DNA from: DATDYQ01 sp035288965
GTDB taxonomy: Archaea > Nanobdellota > Nanobdellia > SCGC-AAA011-G17 > JAGVZF01
Length of the DNA: 13,861 nucleotides
Assembly: GCA_035288965.1 (NCBI GenBank)
Contig: DATDYQ010000081.1
Span: 1-13,861, forward strand
Reading direction: 5' to 3'
Shown: positions 7,724 through 13,861 of the stretch, in pieces
Numbering within the stretch: position 1 is the stretch's first letter
Layout: every line of letters begins with the position of its first letter
The notes under the pieces: model-generated
What the model saw: only the letters and a program-made list of their open reading frames with translations
Databases searched by the model: none
Told to the model about the DNA's origin: nothing
Translations under genes and position numbers: made by a program

Positions 7724-8653
7724 ATGGCGGATGTAAGAGATCAAGTTATTGAATTTGTAGGTAAAAATGGACCTAGTTTACCAGTTCAGATTTCTAAGAT
7801 AATTGGAAGCAATATATTGATGGCAGGAGCTGTTTTAAGCGAGCTAGTTGAAAGAAAAAAGTTATTAGTTAGTAATACAAAAAAAGGAGGAAGTCCTTAT
7901 TATTATGCGCCAGGACAAGAAAACAGATTACAAGAAATTGCTAATAACCTGAAGGATAAAGAAAAAGAAGCTTATGAATTCATAAAAGAAAAAAAAGTAA
8001 TAAGGGATATAGAAGCTTTACCTTGGCAGAGGCTTGCTTTAAGAATGATAAAGGATTTTGCAGTTCCATTAAATGTAAGTTTTGATAATAAAAACGAAGT
8101 ATTCTGGAAATGGTATTTAGCTCCAGATGAGGAAGTAGGAAATATAGTTAATTCTATGATCAATAAAGAGATTAAGGAAACTGTTAAAGAGGAGATAAAG
8201 GAAGTTAAGCCAGAAATTAAAGAAGAAATTAAAGAGATTAAACAGGAAATAAAAAAAGATGAAATTGTAGAACAACAAACATTAATGGATAAACCCAAAG
8301 TAGGAAGACCAAAAAAACAGGTTAAAAAAGACGTTGTTAAGTTGGATTTTTTTACTGCGCTTGATTCTTACCTAAAGGATAAAAATATTGATGTTATTGA
8401 ACAAAAGATAATTAAGAATGGTAAAGAGATAGATATTATAGGAAATGTGCCTGCTGCTATTGGAAGCTTGAAATTTTTTATTAAAGTTAAGAATAAAAAA
8501 ACAATAAGTGAAGCTGATTTAAGTTTAGCTTATAATGAAGCTCAAAACATTAATTTACCAATTTTGTTTTTGACTAATGGAAGCTTAAGCAAAAAAGCTG
8601 AAGAATACTTAGAGAAAAATTTAAGAGGGCAATTGACATTCAATAATATATGA
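7724..8653 (+). CDS. Winged-helix protein with AT-hook and degenerate endonuclease-like C-terminal domain
   Basis: A protein of 309 residues in four parts. Residues 1-65 resemble a winged helix-turn-helix (ISKIIGSNILMAGAVLSELVERKKL, then the wing SNTKKGGSPYYYAPGQ). Residues ~68-145 form a helical segment. Residues ~147-180 are a charged EIKE-type repeat, probably a coiled coil or flexible linker. An AT-hook-like VGRPKKQVKK lies at 193-202. Residues ~207-305 resemble a restriction-endonuclease (PD-(D/E)XK) fold with E226, D237 (EIDIIG) and the strand FFIKVKNKK (251-259). In that strand the usual Glu of E-x-K appears as Lys254, so nuclease activity is doubtful. Inferred role: DNA- or nucleic-acid-binding protein. 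It is translationally coupled (ATGA) to the methyltransferase downstream, which suggests a joint function. The protein is confidently real; its role is unknown. Confidence 0.85.
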   Translation: MADVRDQVIEFVGKNGPSLPVQISKIIGSNILMAGAVLSELVERKKLLVSNTKKGGSPYYYAPGQENRLQEIANNLKDKEKEAYEFIKEKKVIRDIEALPWQRLALRMIKDFAVPLNVSFDNKNEVFWKWYLAPDEEVGNIVNSMINKEIKETVKEEIKEVKPEIKEEIKEIKQEIKKDEIVEQQTLMDKPKVGRPKKQVKKDVVKLDFFTALDSYLKDKNIDVIEQKIIKNGKEIDIIGNVPAAIGSLKFFIKVKNKKTISEADLSLAYNEAQNINLPILFLTNGSLSKKAEEYLEKNLRGQLTFNNI

Positions 8654-9789
8654 AAAATTACTTATTTGTTTTTGGAAGAGATTTCGAACTTTCTCTAATG
8701 GAGTTTGATTTTTATTGTAAAGCAAGAAATATAAAATATCAAGTTATTGAAAGGAAAGAGAATATAGCTGTTATTTCTATTGATTATGATATTAAAAAAT
8801 TAGTTAATGAGCTTGGAGGTTTAGTAAAAGTGGGGGAGATAATAAAAATAAAGGATAAGAATGAGATTACAAAATATTTGGAAAGTGAAATTTCTAAAAT
8901 TGGCGAGAATAAGATGAGGTATGGCATAAGTGTTTATTTCAATTCTTCTTTAAACGAATTTGTTAGCGATAGTATTAGAAATATTTTCAAAGAATTTAAA
9001 ATTAAAGGAATATTATTAAATGAAAGAAAAGGTAACGAATTAAACCCAAGTAAAATTGTTAAAACAAGCTTGATTGAAGAAGGATTTGATTTAATGTTAT
9101 TTAAGAATTATTTGGCTAGAACAATTGCTGTTTCTAATCCTTTAGAATATAAATCTAGAGATAAAAGACCAAGAAACGATTTTGTAAAAAGTATATCTAT
9201 AAGACTGGCTAAAATTTTAATTAATTTAAGTGGAGCAAAAGAGAATGATATATTATTAGATCCTTTTTGCGGGGTTGGGGTTTTATTACAAGAAGCATTG
9301 TTAATGAATATTAATGTTATTGGAATAGATAATGATAGGAAAAGCATTAAAGATTCTTATGAAAATATTGATTGGCTGAAGAAAAATTATAAGTTTAAAT
9401 CTAATTCTAAATTATTAAATAATGATGCAAGAAAATTAAGATATATTTTAAAAGATAAGGTAGACGTTATTGTTACTGAACCATATCTTGGACCTTATTT
9501 AAAAAAATTACCTACAAAAGAAATTGCTTTAAAGATAAAGAAAGAACTTGAGGCATTGTATAATGAAGTATTTTATAATTTTAAATATATATTAAAGAAA
9601 GATGGAAGAATAGTGTTTATAGTGCCCAGGTTTAGATTATATGAAAATGAGAAAGTTAATCTTAATTTTAATGAAATTTTAATAAAAAACGATTTTAAGA
9701 CAGTTAAGAGTGAATTTAAGATTCCAATTATTTATACTGCAAGAGGAAATAAATTTGAAAGAGAAATTTGGATAGTGAACAATAGTTGA
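8650..9789 (+). CDS. TRM11/Trm-G10-type SAM-dependent methyltransferase
   Basis: A 379-residue class I methyltransferase of the archaeal TRM11 family (COG1041), whose known members make N2-methylguanosine at tRNA position 10. The N-terminus (LFVFGRDFELSLMEF) matches the family start. Residues ~60-160 would be the THUMP-like RNA-binding region. A basic motif YKSRDKRPRND (167-177) precedes the Rossmann domain with motif I DPFCGVG (204-210) and acidic D227 (GIDND) for SAM. The catalytic loop reads TEPYLGP (276-282) instead of the usual DPPY/NPPY. That departure makes the exact nucleotide target uncertain, so I give no gene symbol. The start codon overlaps the previous stop by 4 bp (ATGA). Together with tRNase Z and EndA it gives this block a tRNA-maturation flavour. 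Confidence 0.87.
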   Translation: MKNYLFVFGRDFELSLMEFDFYCKARNIKYQVIERKENIAVISIDYDIKKLVNELGGLVKVGEIIKIKDKNEITKYLESEISKIGENKMRYGISVYFNSSLNEFVSDSIRNIFKEFKIKGILLNERKGNELNPSKIVKTSLIEEGFDLMLFKNYLARTIAVSNPLEYKSRDKRPRNDFVKSISIRLAKILINLSGAKENDILLDPFCGVGVLLQEALLMNINVIGIDNDRKSIKDSYENIDWLKKNYKFKSNSKLLNNDARKLRYILKDKVDVIVTEPYLGPYLKKLPTKEIALKIKKELEALYNEVFYNFKYILKKDGRIVFIVPRFRLYENEKVNLNFNEILIKNDFKTVKSEFKIPIIYTARGNKFEREIWIVNNS

Positions 9790-9790
9790 C

Positions 9791-9810
9791 AAAAAGTTTA
9801 TATATAATCG
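9791..9810 (+). promoter_or_regulatory. Archaeal promoter of the second surface cluster
   Basis: An A-rich BRE-like stretch followed by GTTTATATATAATCG, with its TATA centre ~25 bp before the ATG at 9827. This predicts a leaderless message. The core resembles the box before 10711 (GTTTATATAATCG). Confidence 0.7.
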
Positions 9811-9826
9811 GATAAAGTAGATAATT

Positions 9827-10039
9827 ATGGAAAGAGGTAAGGAAGTTTCTGATAAAGTATTAATAGTCTTATTGATAATATCAATATTCATCTCTGTAAT
9901 CGGAACTTTAGCAGTTTATTTTCATGTAAATAGCATAGAATATGGTGTTGGAGAGGTTATAAATAATTTTGAATATCCTAAGAGTAATGTTGGTCAAGTT
10001 GGAGTGGTGGTAAATGGTAATCAAAGTGAGCAAAGATAA
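9827..10039 (+). CDS. Small single-helix membrane protein, headless paralogue of the pilin-like N-terminal module
   Basis: A 70-residue protein. After a short polar stub (MERGKEVSDK) it has one hydrophobic helix (~11-32) and an outer tail. The segment VSDKVLIVLLIISIFISVIGTL aligns with ISNNVLAVLLAITIIFSITGTL in the next gene. The tail motif VGQVGVVVN aligns with VGTVNVTVN just where the neighbour's beta domain begins, but here the protein stops. It therefore looks like the N-terminal anchor module without the Ig-like head. The 3' end overlaps the next gene by 26 bp in another frame. The promoter 25 bp upstream and the clear homology support a real gene. The role is unknown; it may be a minor pilin-like or anchor subunit. 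Confidence 0.75.
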   Translation: MERGKEVSDKVLIVLLIISIFISVIGTLAVYFHVNSIEYGVGEVINNFEYPKSNVGQVGVVVNGNQSEQR

Positions 10040-10664
10040 TTTGATATCAAACAATGTACTTGCTGTTTTATTAGCGATTACAATAATATTCTCAATAACA
10101 GGAACTTTGATAAGTTTGAGCAGAATGGAAGCTTTGACAGGAGCAGCTGCTGCTGTTGGAACTGTTAATGTAACTGTAAATGAAAGTGCTGGAATAAGTT
10201 TGTCACAAAGCGCAGTTAATTTTACAACATCTGATCCTGGAGTTAATAGAATAACAACTACGGGCTTAGATATTCAAGCTGGACCTTTTAATTTAACAAA
10301 TGATGGAACTGTTTTAGTTAATGTTACAATAGGATCAACAGCATTATTTAGTGTAGCAAGTGCTAATACATTACCAAATAGATTTTATTCTTACAATATA
10401 ACCCATATATTAACAGGAGATGGTATTTATATTGGAAATTGTTCGTATGGAATGAGGGGAAATAATCTAATATGTGGGAATAATGCATCATGCGGCGCTT
10501 GGAGAGCTATGGTTGCAACAGCTGCTGCAGAAACAGCTATTTGTAGATTAAACTTTACAGATGGGAGCGATAGTGTATTAATACAAGTAAATATTACTGT
10601 TCCTTCAGATGAACCTGCAGGAACAAGAAATGCAAATGTTACATTTACAAGTTCAAAAGGTTAG
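10014..10664 (+). CDS. Pilin-like surface protein with C-terminal Ig-like domain
   Basis: A protein of 216 residues with an N-terminal helix (~12-36, SNNVLAVLLAITIIFSITG), an Ala-rich hinge (GAAAAVGTVNVTV) and a beta-rich outer domain with four cysteines (143, 154, 160, 177) that could form two disulfides. The domain matches the C-terminus of the giant protein ending at 3589: GPFNLTNDGTVLVNVTIG against GPLKIQNDGNVLTNVNIS, and ITVPSDEPAG against ITVPSDEPSG. The start at ATG 10014 is preceded by GGAGTGGTGG, a possible Shine-Dalgarno site, and lies within the end of the 9827 gene. GTG 10026 is an alternative without such a site. Inferred to be a membrane-anchored or filament-forming surface subunit. 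Whether a class III signal peptidase cleaves it is not decidable here. Confidence 0.83.
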   Translation: MVIKVSKDNLISNNVLAVLLAITIIFSITGTLISLSRMEALTGAAAAVGTVNVTVNESAGISLSQSAVNFTTSDPGVNRITTTGLDIQAGPFNLTNDGTVLVNVTIGSTALFSVASANTLPNRFYSYNITHILTGDGIYIGNCSYGMRGNNLICGNNASCGAWRAMVATAAAETAICRLNFTDGSDSVLIQVNITVPSDEPAGTRNANVTFTSSKG

Positions 10665-10667
10665 AAT

Positions 10668-10692
10668 TTTCTTAGTAAAGTTTATATAATCG
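10668..10692 (+). promoter_or_regulatory. Promoter with 12-bp upstream element shared with the 11348 gene
   Basis: TTTCTTAGTAAA (10668-10679) is followed directly by GTTTATATAATCG. The TATA centre is ~26 bp before ATG 10711, implying a leaderless message. The same 12-mer recurs at 11305, also 43 bp before its start codon. Confidence 0.7.
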
Positions 10693-10710
10693 TTATTTTA
10701 CTATTTTATT

Positions 10711-11301
10711 ATGGTTTATAAAAAAGAGGACTTAGAGATATATCAAACACAAATACAAACAGATGTTGGATTTAATGGATTTATGACTGCAGTTGTTGTA
10801 TTTTTTGTTGGTTTATTAATAACACAATTCAACTCTTATAGTCTTACAATTAAGATTCCAATATCGTTTTTAATAATAAGCACATTCGGGTTTTTATATT
10901 CTACTTTAATTTTTTCAAATGCGGCTGAAGAGGTTTCTCAACACAAAGTTGAAAAATTTAGGAGACATACATTTTTAGGATATATTATAAGTGAGTATTT
11001 AGGCGTTTATTTTTTAATCTTATCAATACCATTAGTAATAAATGTTATAACTAATGACTTATATTTAAGAATAGTTACGATAATCTTTTCTTTAGCAGGA
11101 TTAGCAATATATCAATTTTTGCATTTCTCTATACTAGAAAGACACTTTAATGAGAAATATAAAGCATTTGCTTGGATAATCTTTATTTTTGGTTTAATAT
11201 TGTTTCTATCCCAAATAAAAAACCTTTATTTTGTACAAACTTCTATAGGTTTTATTCTTTTTATGTTAATAGTTATATATTTAGCAATAAAACAGAGGTG
11301 A
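10711..11301 (+). CDS. Polytopic membrane protein, about six TM helices, unrecognised
   Basis: A 196-residue integral membrane protein. Hydrophobic segments are at about 22-40, 47-68, 89-111, 118-139, 150-168 and 173-193. The N-terminal ~20 residues are polar and hydrophilic (KKEDLEIYQTQIQTD). The longest loop (~69-88) is charged and contains a SQHKVEKFRRH stretch, and a second charged loop (~142-150) holds ILERHFNEKY. I do not recognise a family and see no catalytic or transport signature. It lies between surface-protein genes and has its own promoter with the same 12-bp upstream element as the next gene. An inferred link to surface assembly or export rests on context alone. The ATG start is fixed by promoter spacing. 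Confidence 0.8.
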   Translation: MVYKKEDLEIYQTQIQTDVGFNGFMTAVVVFFVGLLITQFNSYSLTIKIPISFLIISTFGFLYSTLIFSNAAEEVSQHKVEKFRRHTFLGYIISEYLGVYFLILSIPLVINVITNDLYLRIVTIIFSLAGLAIYQFLHFSILERHFNEKYKAFAWIIFIFGLILFLSQIKNLYFVQTSIGFILFMLIVIYLAIKQR

Positions 11302-11304
11302 TTA

Positions 11305-11325
11305 TTTCTTAGTAAATTTTATAAA
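11305..11325 (+). promoter_or_regulatory. Promoter with repeated 12-bp upstream element
   Basis: TTTCTTAGTAAA (11305-11316) leads into TTTTATAAAG, with the TATA centre ~27 bp before ATG 11348. Element and distance are the same as upstream of 10711, which points to co-regulation by the same factor or a shared BRE preference. Confidence 0.68.
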
Positions 11326-11347
11326 GATTAAAATGTATTTTTAATTT

Positions 11348-12484
11348 ATGAAAAAAAGAGTTTATTTATTATTCTTATTTATTTTATTATATTCTTTTAG
11401 TGCAAATGCATTAATCATATCCCCACCGGAAAGAAATTATGATTTTCATCCTGATTATCATTATAACTTTTCATTTGCTGTTGGAGGTAATAATGATAAT
11501 ATACCAATAGATGTTAAAACATATACGAAAGGAGATCTAGAAAAATATGTAACATTTAATCAAGAAAATGGGGTGATTTCACCTGGAAGATGGACAGAAT
11601 TTACAGGAGATATAATTTTACCTGAGAAGCTTAAGGCAGGATATCATGATACTAGAGTTGGAGTGGTGCAGACAAGTTCTAAAGAAAGCGGATTTAGTTC
11701 TTTAGTCGGAGTTGAAATGATATTGGGAGTGAGGGTTCCTTATCCTGGAAGATATATTGAGAATAATTTAGAGGTTAATGATGTAAGGGTAAATGAATCT
11801 GTTAAGTTTATTTTAACATTCCATAATTATGGTAGTGAAGATATAGAAGATGTTAGAAGTTCTATTGAGATATATGGGATTAATGGAGAAAAAGTTGATA
11901 GTTTGAAAGTTGATAGTTTTAGTATTAATAATGGGGAAACTAGAGTAATAAATTTTAACTGGAGTAGTGTTGGAAACAAAATAGGAATGTACCGAGCTGT
12001 TTTAAATTCTAATTATGATGGAGAGGAACTAGCAACTTCTGAAAAAATTTTTAGAATAGGAGATATATTAATTGAAATTGTTTCTATAAATGGGACGAAG
12101 ATTGATAAAGGAAAAATTGGAAGGGTATTGGTAAGTACAAGAAGTTATTGGAATACCAATATAGATGATGTTTATGCCTTATTGGAAGCAAGCACATCAA
12201 ATGGATTGATTCAAATTAAAAGTCAAAGTATAACTTATTCTCCTTGGGCAAACTTAGATATACCATTATTTGTTGATGGGAATAAAATTGATATTGGAAG
12301 ATATGACGCAAAAATTAGAATATATTATGCAAATAAAACAGCAGAAAAAGTATTTGTTTTAGAGATTAAAGAAAACAAATTTGTTAAATTATTCAGCACA
12401 AGAAATTTATTAATCTTAATAGTTATTATATTGATAATTGTAATGATATTAAACTTTAGGAAATTTATAAAAAATAAAAAATGA
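11348..12484 (+). CDS. Signal-peptide, Ig-like repeat, C-terminal-TM surface protein (paralogue of the 4079 gene)
   Basis: A protein of 378 residues. Signal peptide ~1-21 (ends SANA), then LIISPPERNYDFHPDY, the counterpart of GVSPARKTIDFSPGY in the 4079 product. Three Ig-like beta domains follow, with the VRVPYPGRY linker at ~128-136, an IEIYGINGEK strand and a GDILIEIV third-domain start. The C-terminal helix spans ~353-370, followed by a basic tail (FRKFIKNKK). Topology: anchored by the C-terminus with the bulk outside. The family matches archaeal COG1470-like membrane-anchored beta-sandwich proteins. The last codons overlap the next gene by 4 bp (ATGA), giving a tight pair with 12481. Inferred role: a surface-complex component performing for cluster 2 what the 4079 product does for cluster 1. 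Confidence 0.88.
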   Translation: MKKRVYLLFLFILLYSFSANALIISPPERNYDFHPDYHYNFSFAVGGNNDNIPIDVKTYTKGDLEKYVTFNQENGVISPGRWTEFTGDIILPEKLKAGYHDTRVGVVQTSSKESGFSSLVGVEMILGVRVPYPGRYIENNLEVNDVRVNESVKFILTFHNYGSEDIEDVRSSIEIYGINGEKVDSLKVDSFSINNGETRVINFNWSSVGNKIGMYRAVLNSNYDGEELATSEKIFRIGDILIEIVSINGTKIDKGKIGRVLVSTRSYWNTNIDDVYALLEASTSNGLIQIKSQSITYSPWANLDIPLFVDGNKIDIGRYDAKIRIYYANKTAEKVFVLEIKENKFVKLFSTRNLLILIVIILIIVMILNFRKFIKNKK

Positions 12485-12888
12485 AAAAATATATTTTAAT
12501 TATTTTGATGTTGTTAATATTAATTTTACCTACATTATTGGTTAAATATTTTGTAAAGGACTACAATGAGATTAAAATGGATATAAGAATAACGAATGCA
12601 AATACCATCGGAGTAAACTCAGATACAGATGGTTTGCATTTTGGAAGGGTACCAGGAGGATCAAATGCCTTTAGAAAAATTCATGTTTTTACTGAAAAAT
12701 GCAATAAATGTAAGGTTAGTTTAGTTAAAACTGGAGATTTTAAAGATTGGGTTACAATTTCAAAGAATAACTTTTATCTTTATAATAATAAAACAGAAGA
12801 TGTTATTATAAATGTTAATGTTCCTTTGGATGCTAGAATGGCAGATTATAACGGAACTTTAAAAATCTATTTTTGGAAAGTTATTTAA
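12481..12888 (+). CDS. Small N-terminally anchored Ig-like domain protein
   Basis: A protein of 135 residues: one N-terminal membrane helix or uncleaved signal (~4-23) and a single beta-sandwich domain. The strand pattern GLHFGRVPGGSNAFRKIHV, then INVNVPLDARMADYNGTLKI near the C-terminus, resembles the terminal domain of the giant protein and of the 10014 product (V-x-V-P-S-D-E-P). A C74-x2-C77 pair (EKCNKCKVS) is unusual and might bind a metal or form a disulfide. It is translationally coupled to the 11348 gene by an ATGA overlap. This parallels cluster 1, where a small anchored beta protein is coupled to a larger paralogue, although the gene order is reversed. Inferred role: partner subunit of the 11348 protein. 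Confidence 0.82.
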   Translation: MKKYILIILMLLILILPTLLVKYFVKDYNEIKMDIRITNANTIGVNSDTDGLHFGRVPGGSNAFRKIHVFTEKCNKCKVSLVKTGDFKDWVTISKNNFYLYNNKTEDVIINVNVPLDARMADYNGTLKIYFWKVI

Positions 12889-12893
12889 ATATA
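12882..12893 (+). promoter_or_regulatory. TATA box of the polyglycine surface protein gene
   Basis: ATTTAAATATAG, centred ~25 bp before ATG 12912, overlaps the end of the preceding coding region. The spacing matches the other leaderless promoters here. A TTTCTTATTAAA near-copy of the 12-bp element follows at 12895, but at a different position relative to the start. Confidence 0.55.
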
Positions 12894-12911
12894 GTTTCTT
12901 ATTAAAGGGAT

Positions 12912-13799
12912 ATGAAAAAGAGGGTGAGTAATAACATATTAAGTGTTTTAATCATATTTTTTATTATAGCTTCATTTTTAAGCACTTTAGTTATTATCTA
13001 TTATTCTGAAAGTTTGGCTACAGGAAAGGCTGCTGCTGAAGGTACAGTAGGCGTTACTGTTGGAACTGCTCCAACGCCATCCCCTGGACCTAGCGGGGGC
13101 GGTGGAGGCGGAGGTGGAGGCGGTGGAGGTGGCGGAGGAGAAGCTGAAAGGATTCCAATAATACACATTCTAGATTTTAGAATTAAGGAGATTTATAGTG
13201 TAGAAGCTTTTTATGAAGATATTTTACTTACAATATTTACAGATACTAGAAATTATACATTTAAAATAGAGAGAGTTATACCGAATAAGGAGACAGAACT
13301 TTCCTTGGGTATTTCTAGGATATTAATTCCAACTGACGAAATTGTTTCTTTGGATTTAGATAGGGATGGAAAAAATGATTTAGATTCTGAGTTTGATGGT
13401 AAAAACATCACAATGAAACTGGTTAGTATTCCTAAAGAGGAGGCAGTTGAACCTATAATTGAAAGAAAAAAGAAAATATTTGAGCCAGGATTATCTATAA
13501 AAAGAGGATTTGATTTATGGATATTATTGTTAATATTGTTAATAATTATAATTAGCTTTGTTATTTATATGCAGCATAGGAAATTAAAGAAAATAGAAAA
13601 AAGAAAAGGAGGACAAACAATAGTTAAACAAAGATTAAGAACCATAGTAAAACAGAGAACGAATACAATAATTAGATCAGTGGATAATGGCGGTTTAAGA
13701 AAGAAATTAGATGCTTTAGAAAAAAGTTATAGATTGGGATTTGTAAGTAAAGAATCTTATGAAAAAGGGAGAGACAGGATAAAAAGAAAATTAGGGTAG
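12912..13799 (+). CDS. Two-helix membrane protein with pilin-like N-terminus, polyglycine linker and SHOCT-like tail
   Basis: A protein of 295 residues. The N-terminal module VSNNILSVLIIFFIIASFLSTL (5-26), followed by a GTVGVTVG strand, matches the modules of the 9827 and 10014 products. A Pro/Ser hinge (APTPSPGPS) leads into 15 consecutive glycines (62-76). A beta-rich domain follows (~80-175) with DLDRDGKNDLD (148-158), a DxDxDGxxD-type calcium-loop signature. A second membrane helix lies at ~201-220. The C-terminal region is basic, with an eight-residue repeat around TIVKQR (237-255). It ends in a SHOCT-like helical hairpin (GLRKKLDALEKSYRLGFVSKE, 261-281), a motif seen at the tails of many oligomeric membrane proteins. 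Both membrane segments could place the glycine linker and calcium loop outside. The function is unknown; a flexible surface display or anchoring role is inferred. Confidence 0.85.
   Translation: MKKRVSNNILSVLIIFFIIASFLSTLVIIYYSESLATGKAAAEGTVGVTVGTAPTPSPGPSGGGGGGGGGGGGGGGEAERIPIIHILDFRIKEIYSVEAFYEDILLTIFTDTRNYTFKIERVIPNKETELSLGISRILIPTDEIVSLDLDRDGKNDLDSEFDGKNITMKLVSIPKEEAVEPIIERKKKIFEPGLSIKRGFDLWILLLILLIIIISFVIYMQHRKLKKIEKRKGGQTIVKQRLRTIVKQRTNTIIRSVDNGGLRKKLDALEKSYRLGFVSKESYEKGRDRIKRKLG
13095..13139 (+). repeat. 15-codon polyglycine tract with mixed codons
   Basis: Fifteen successive GGN codons use all four glycine codons in irregular order. This is the other GC-rich island in the window. It encodes a flexible linker rather than a homopolymeric DNA repeat, and the codon mixing may limit slippage. 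Confidence 0.9.
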
Positions 13800-13803
13800 A
13801 AAG

Positions 13804-13814
13804 ATTTATATATA
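13804..13814 (+). promoter_or_regulatory. TATA box of the gene at the right edge
   Basis: GATTTATATATAG-type box centred ~13809, about 38 bp before ATG 13847. It predicts a leader of ~10-12 nt, unlike the leaderless genes elsewhere in the window. Confidence 0.65.
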
Positions 13815-13837
13815 GCTAGTAATTAATAATTAAAAAA

Positions 13838-13846
13838 GTGGTGGTT
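13838..13846 (+). promoter_or_regulatory. Shine-Dalgarno-like site GTGGTGGTT
   Basis: A GGTGGT core resembling the archaeal GGTGAT anti-SD complement sits immediately before ATG 13847, within the short leader predicted from the TATA position. It supports this start. Confidence 0.55.
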
Positions 13847-13861
13847 ATGAAAAAAAGGAAA
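13847..13861 (+). CDS. Start of a downstream gene, 3' partial (MKKRK...)
   Basis: Only five codons are visible before the window ends. The promoter and ribosome-binding site just upstream and the Lys/Arg-rich start (similar to the MKKRV starts of the 11348 and 12912 genes) suggest another secreted or membrane protein of the cluster. The product cannot be named. Confidence 0.55.

Noticed and set aside
8160..8270. AAAGA/GAAATTAAAG-like repeats as a DNA repeat array
   Set aside because: The periodicity follows the EIKE protein repeat and is irregular at the DNA level; no CRISPR-like or attachment-site structure.
7972..8298. Minus-strand frame rich in Ile/Ser/Leu
   Set aside because: It is the reverse complement of the EIKE-type charged repeat in the winged-helix protein.
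9108..9891. Minus-strand frames at 9108-9347 and 9679-9891
   Set aside because: They oppose the methyltransferase and the small membrane gene and carry no supporting signal.
9827..12888. Calling the second cluster an archaellum or type IV pilus operon
   Set aside because: No assembly ATPase, polytopic platform (FlaJ/TadC) or prepilin peptidase is visible, so only pilin-like N-terminal helices can be claimed.

Overview
This window looks like the chromosome of an AT-rich archaeon, most likely a DPANN lineage such as Woesearchaeota or Pacearchaeota. The evidence is an archaeal-type tRNA-splicing endonuclease, an archaeal-style tRNase Z, a TRM11-type methyltransferase, TATA boxes about 25 nt before start codons (leaderless transcription), and many Asn/Thr-rich Ig-like surface proteins. 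The phylum is an inference. No structural RNA gene, insertion sequence or CRISPR array is visible, and the window is almost entirely coding.

Layout. (1) 1-5323, plus strand: an overlapping three-gene cell-surface operon. It holds a very large secreted beta-rich protein cut by the left edge, a small membrane-anchored FN3-like protein, and a signal-peptide/Ig-like/C-terminal-TM protein. (2) 5286-9789: an information-processing block. tRNase Z (minus) and EndA (plus) diverge from a 50-bp gap with one shared TATA-like element. Next comes an unrecognised protein whose last ~40 residues are written in abruptly GC-rich DNA, then a two-gene operon of a winged-helix/AT-hook protein and a TRM11-like methyltransferase. 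(3) 9827-13799: a second surface cluster of six genes. It includes paralogues of parts of cluster 1 and three proteins sharing a pilin-like N-terminal helix followed by a GTV-x-V-TV-type strand. A new gene begins at the right edge.

The main discovery candidate is the 3' end of the gene at 6854-7657. About 110 bp there are ~56% GC (hand count) in a genome that is otherwise very AT-rich. They encode a C-terminus in which invariant-looking codons alternate with codons reachable from AAC/AAT/AAG by changing A only, ending in a Leu-Gly-Val framework and followed by a short hairpin. This is the signature of a variable region (VR) of a diversity-generating retroelement (DGR). No reverse transcriptase or template repeat lies in this window, so the target would be diversified in trans from elsewhere in the genome. 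This remains an inference.

The two surface clusters flanking the tRNA-processing block look like products of duplication and domain shuffling. The 4079 and 11348 genes are full-length paralogues. The C-terminal domain of the giant protein recurs in the 10014 gene and, more weakly, in the 12481 gene. Two genes of cluster 2 carry an identical 12-bp element exactly 43 bp before their start codons, suggesting co-regulation.
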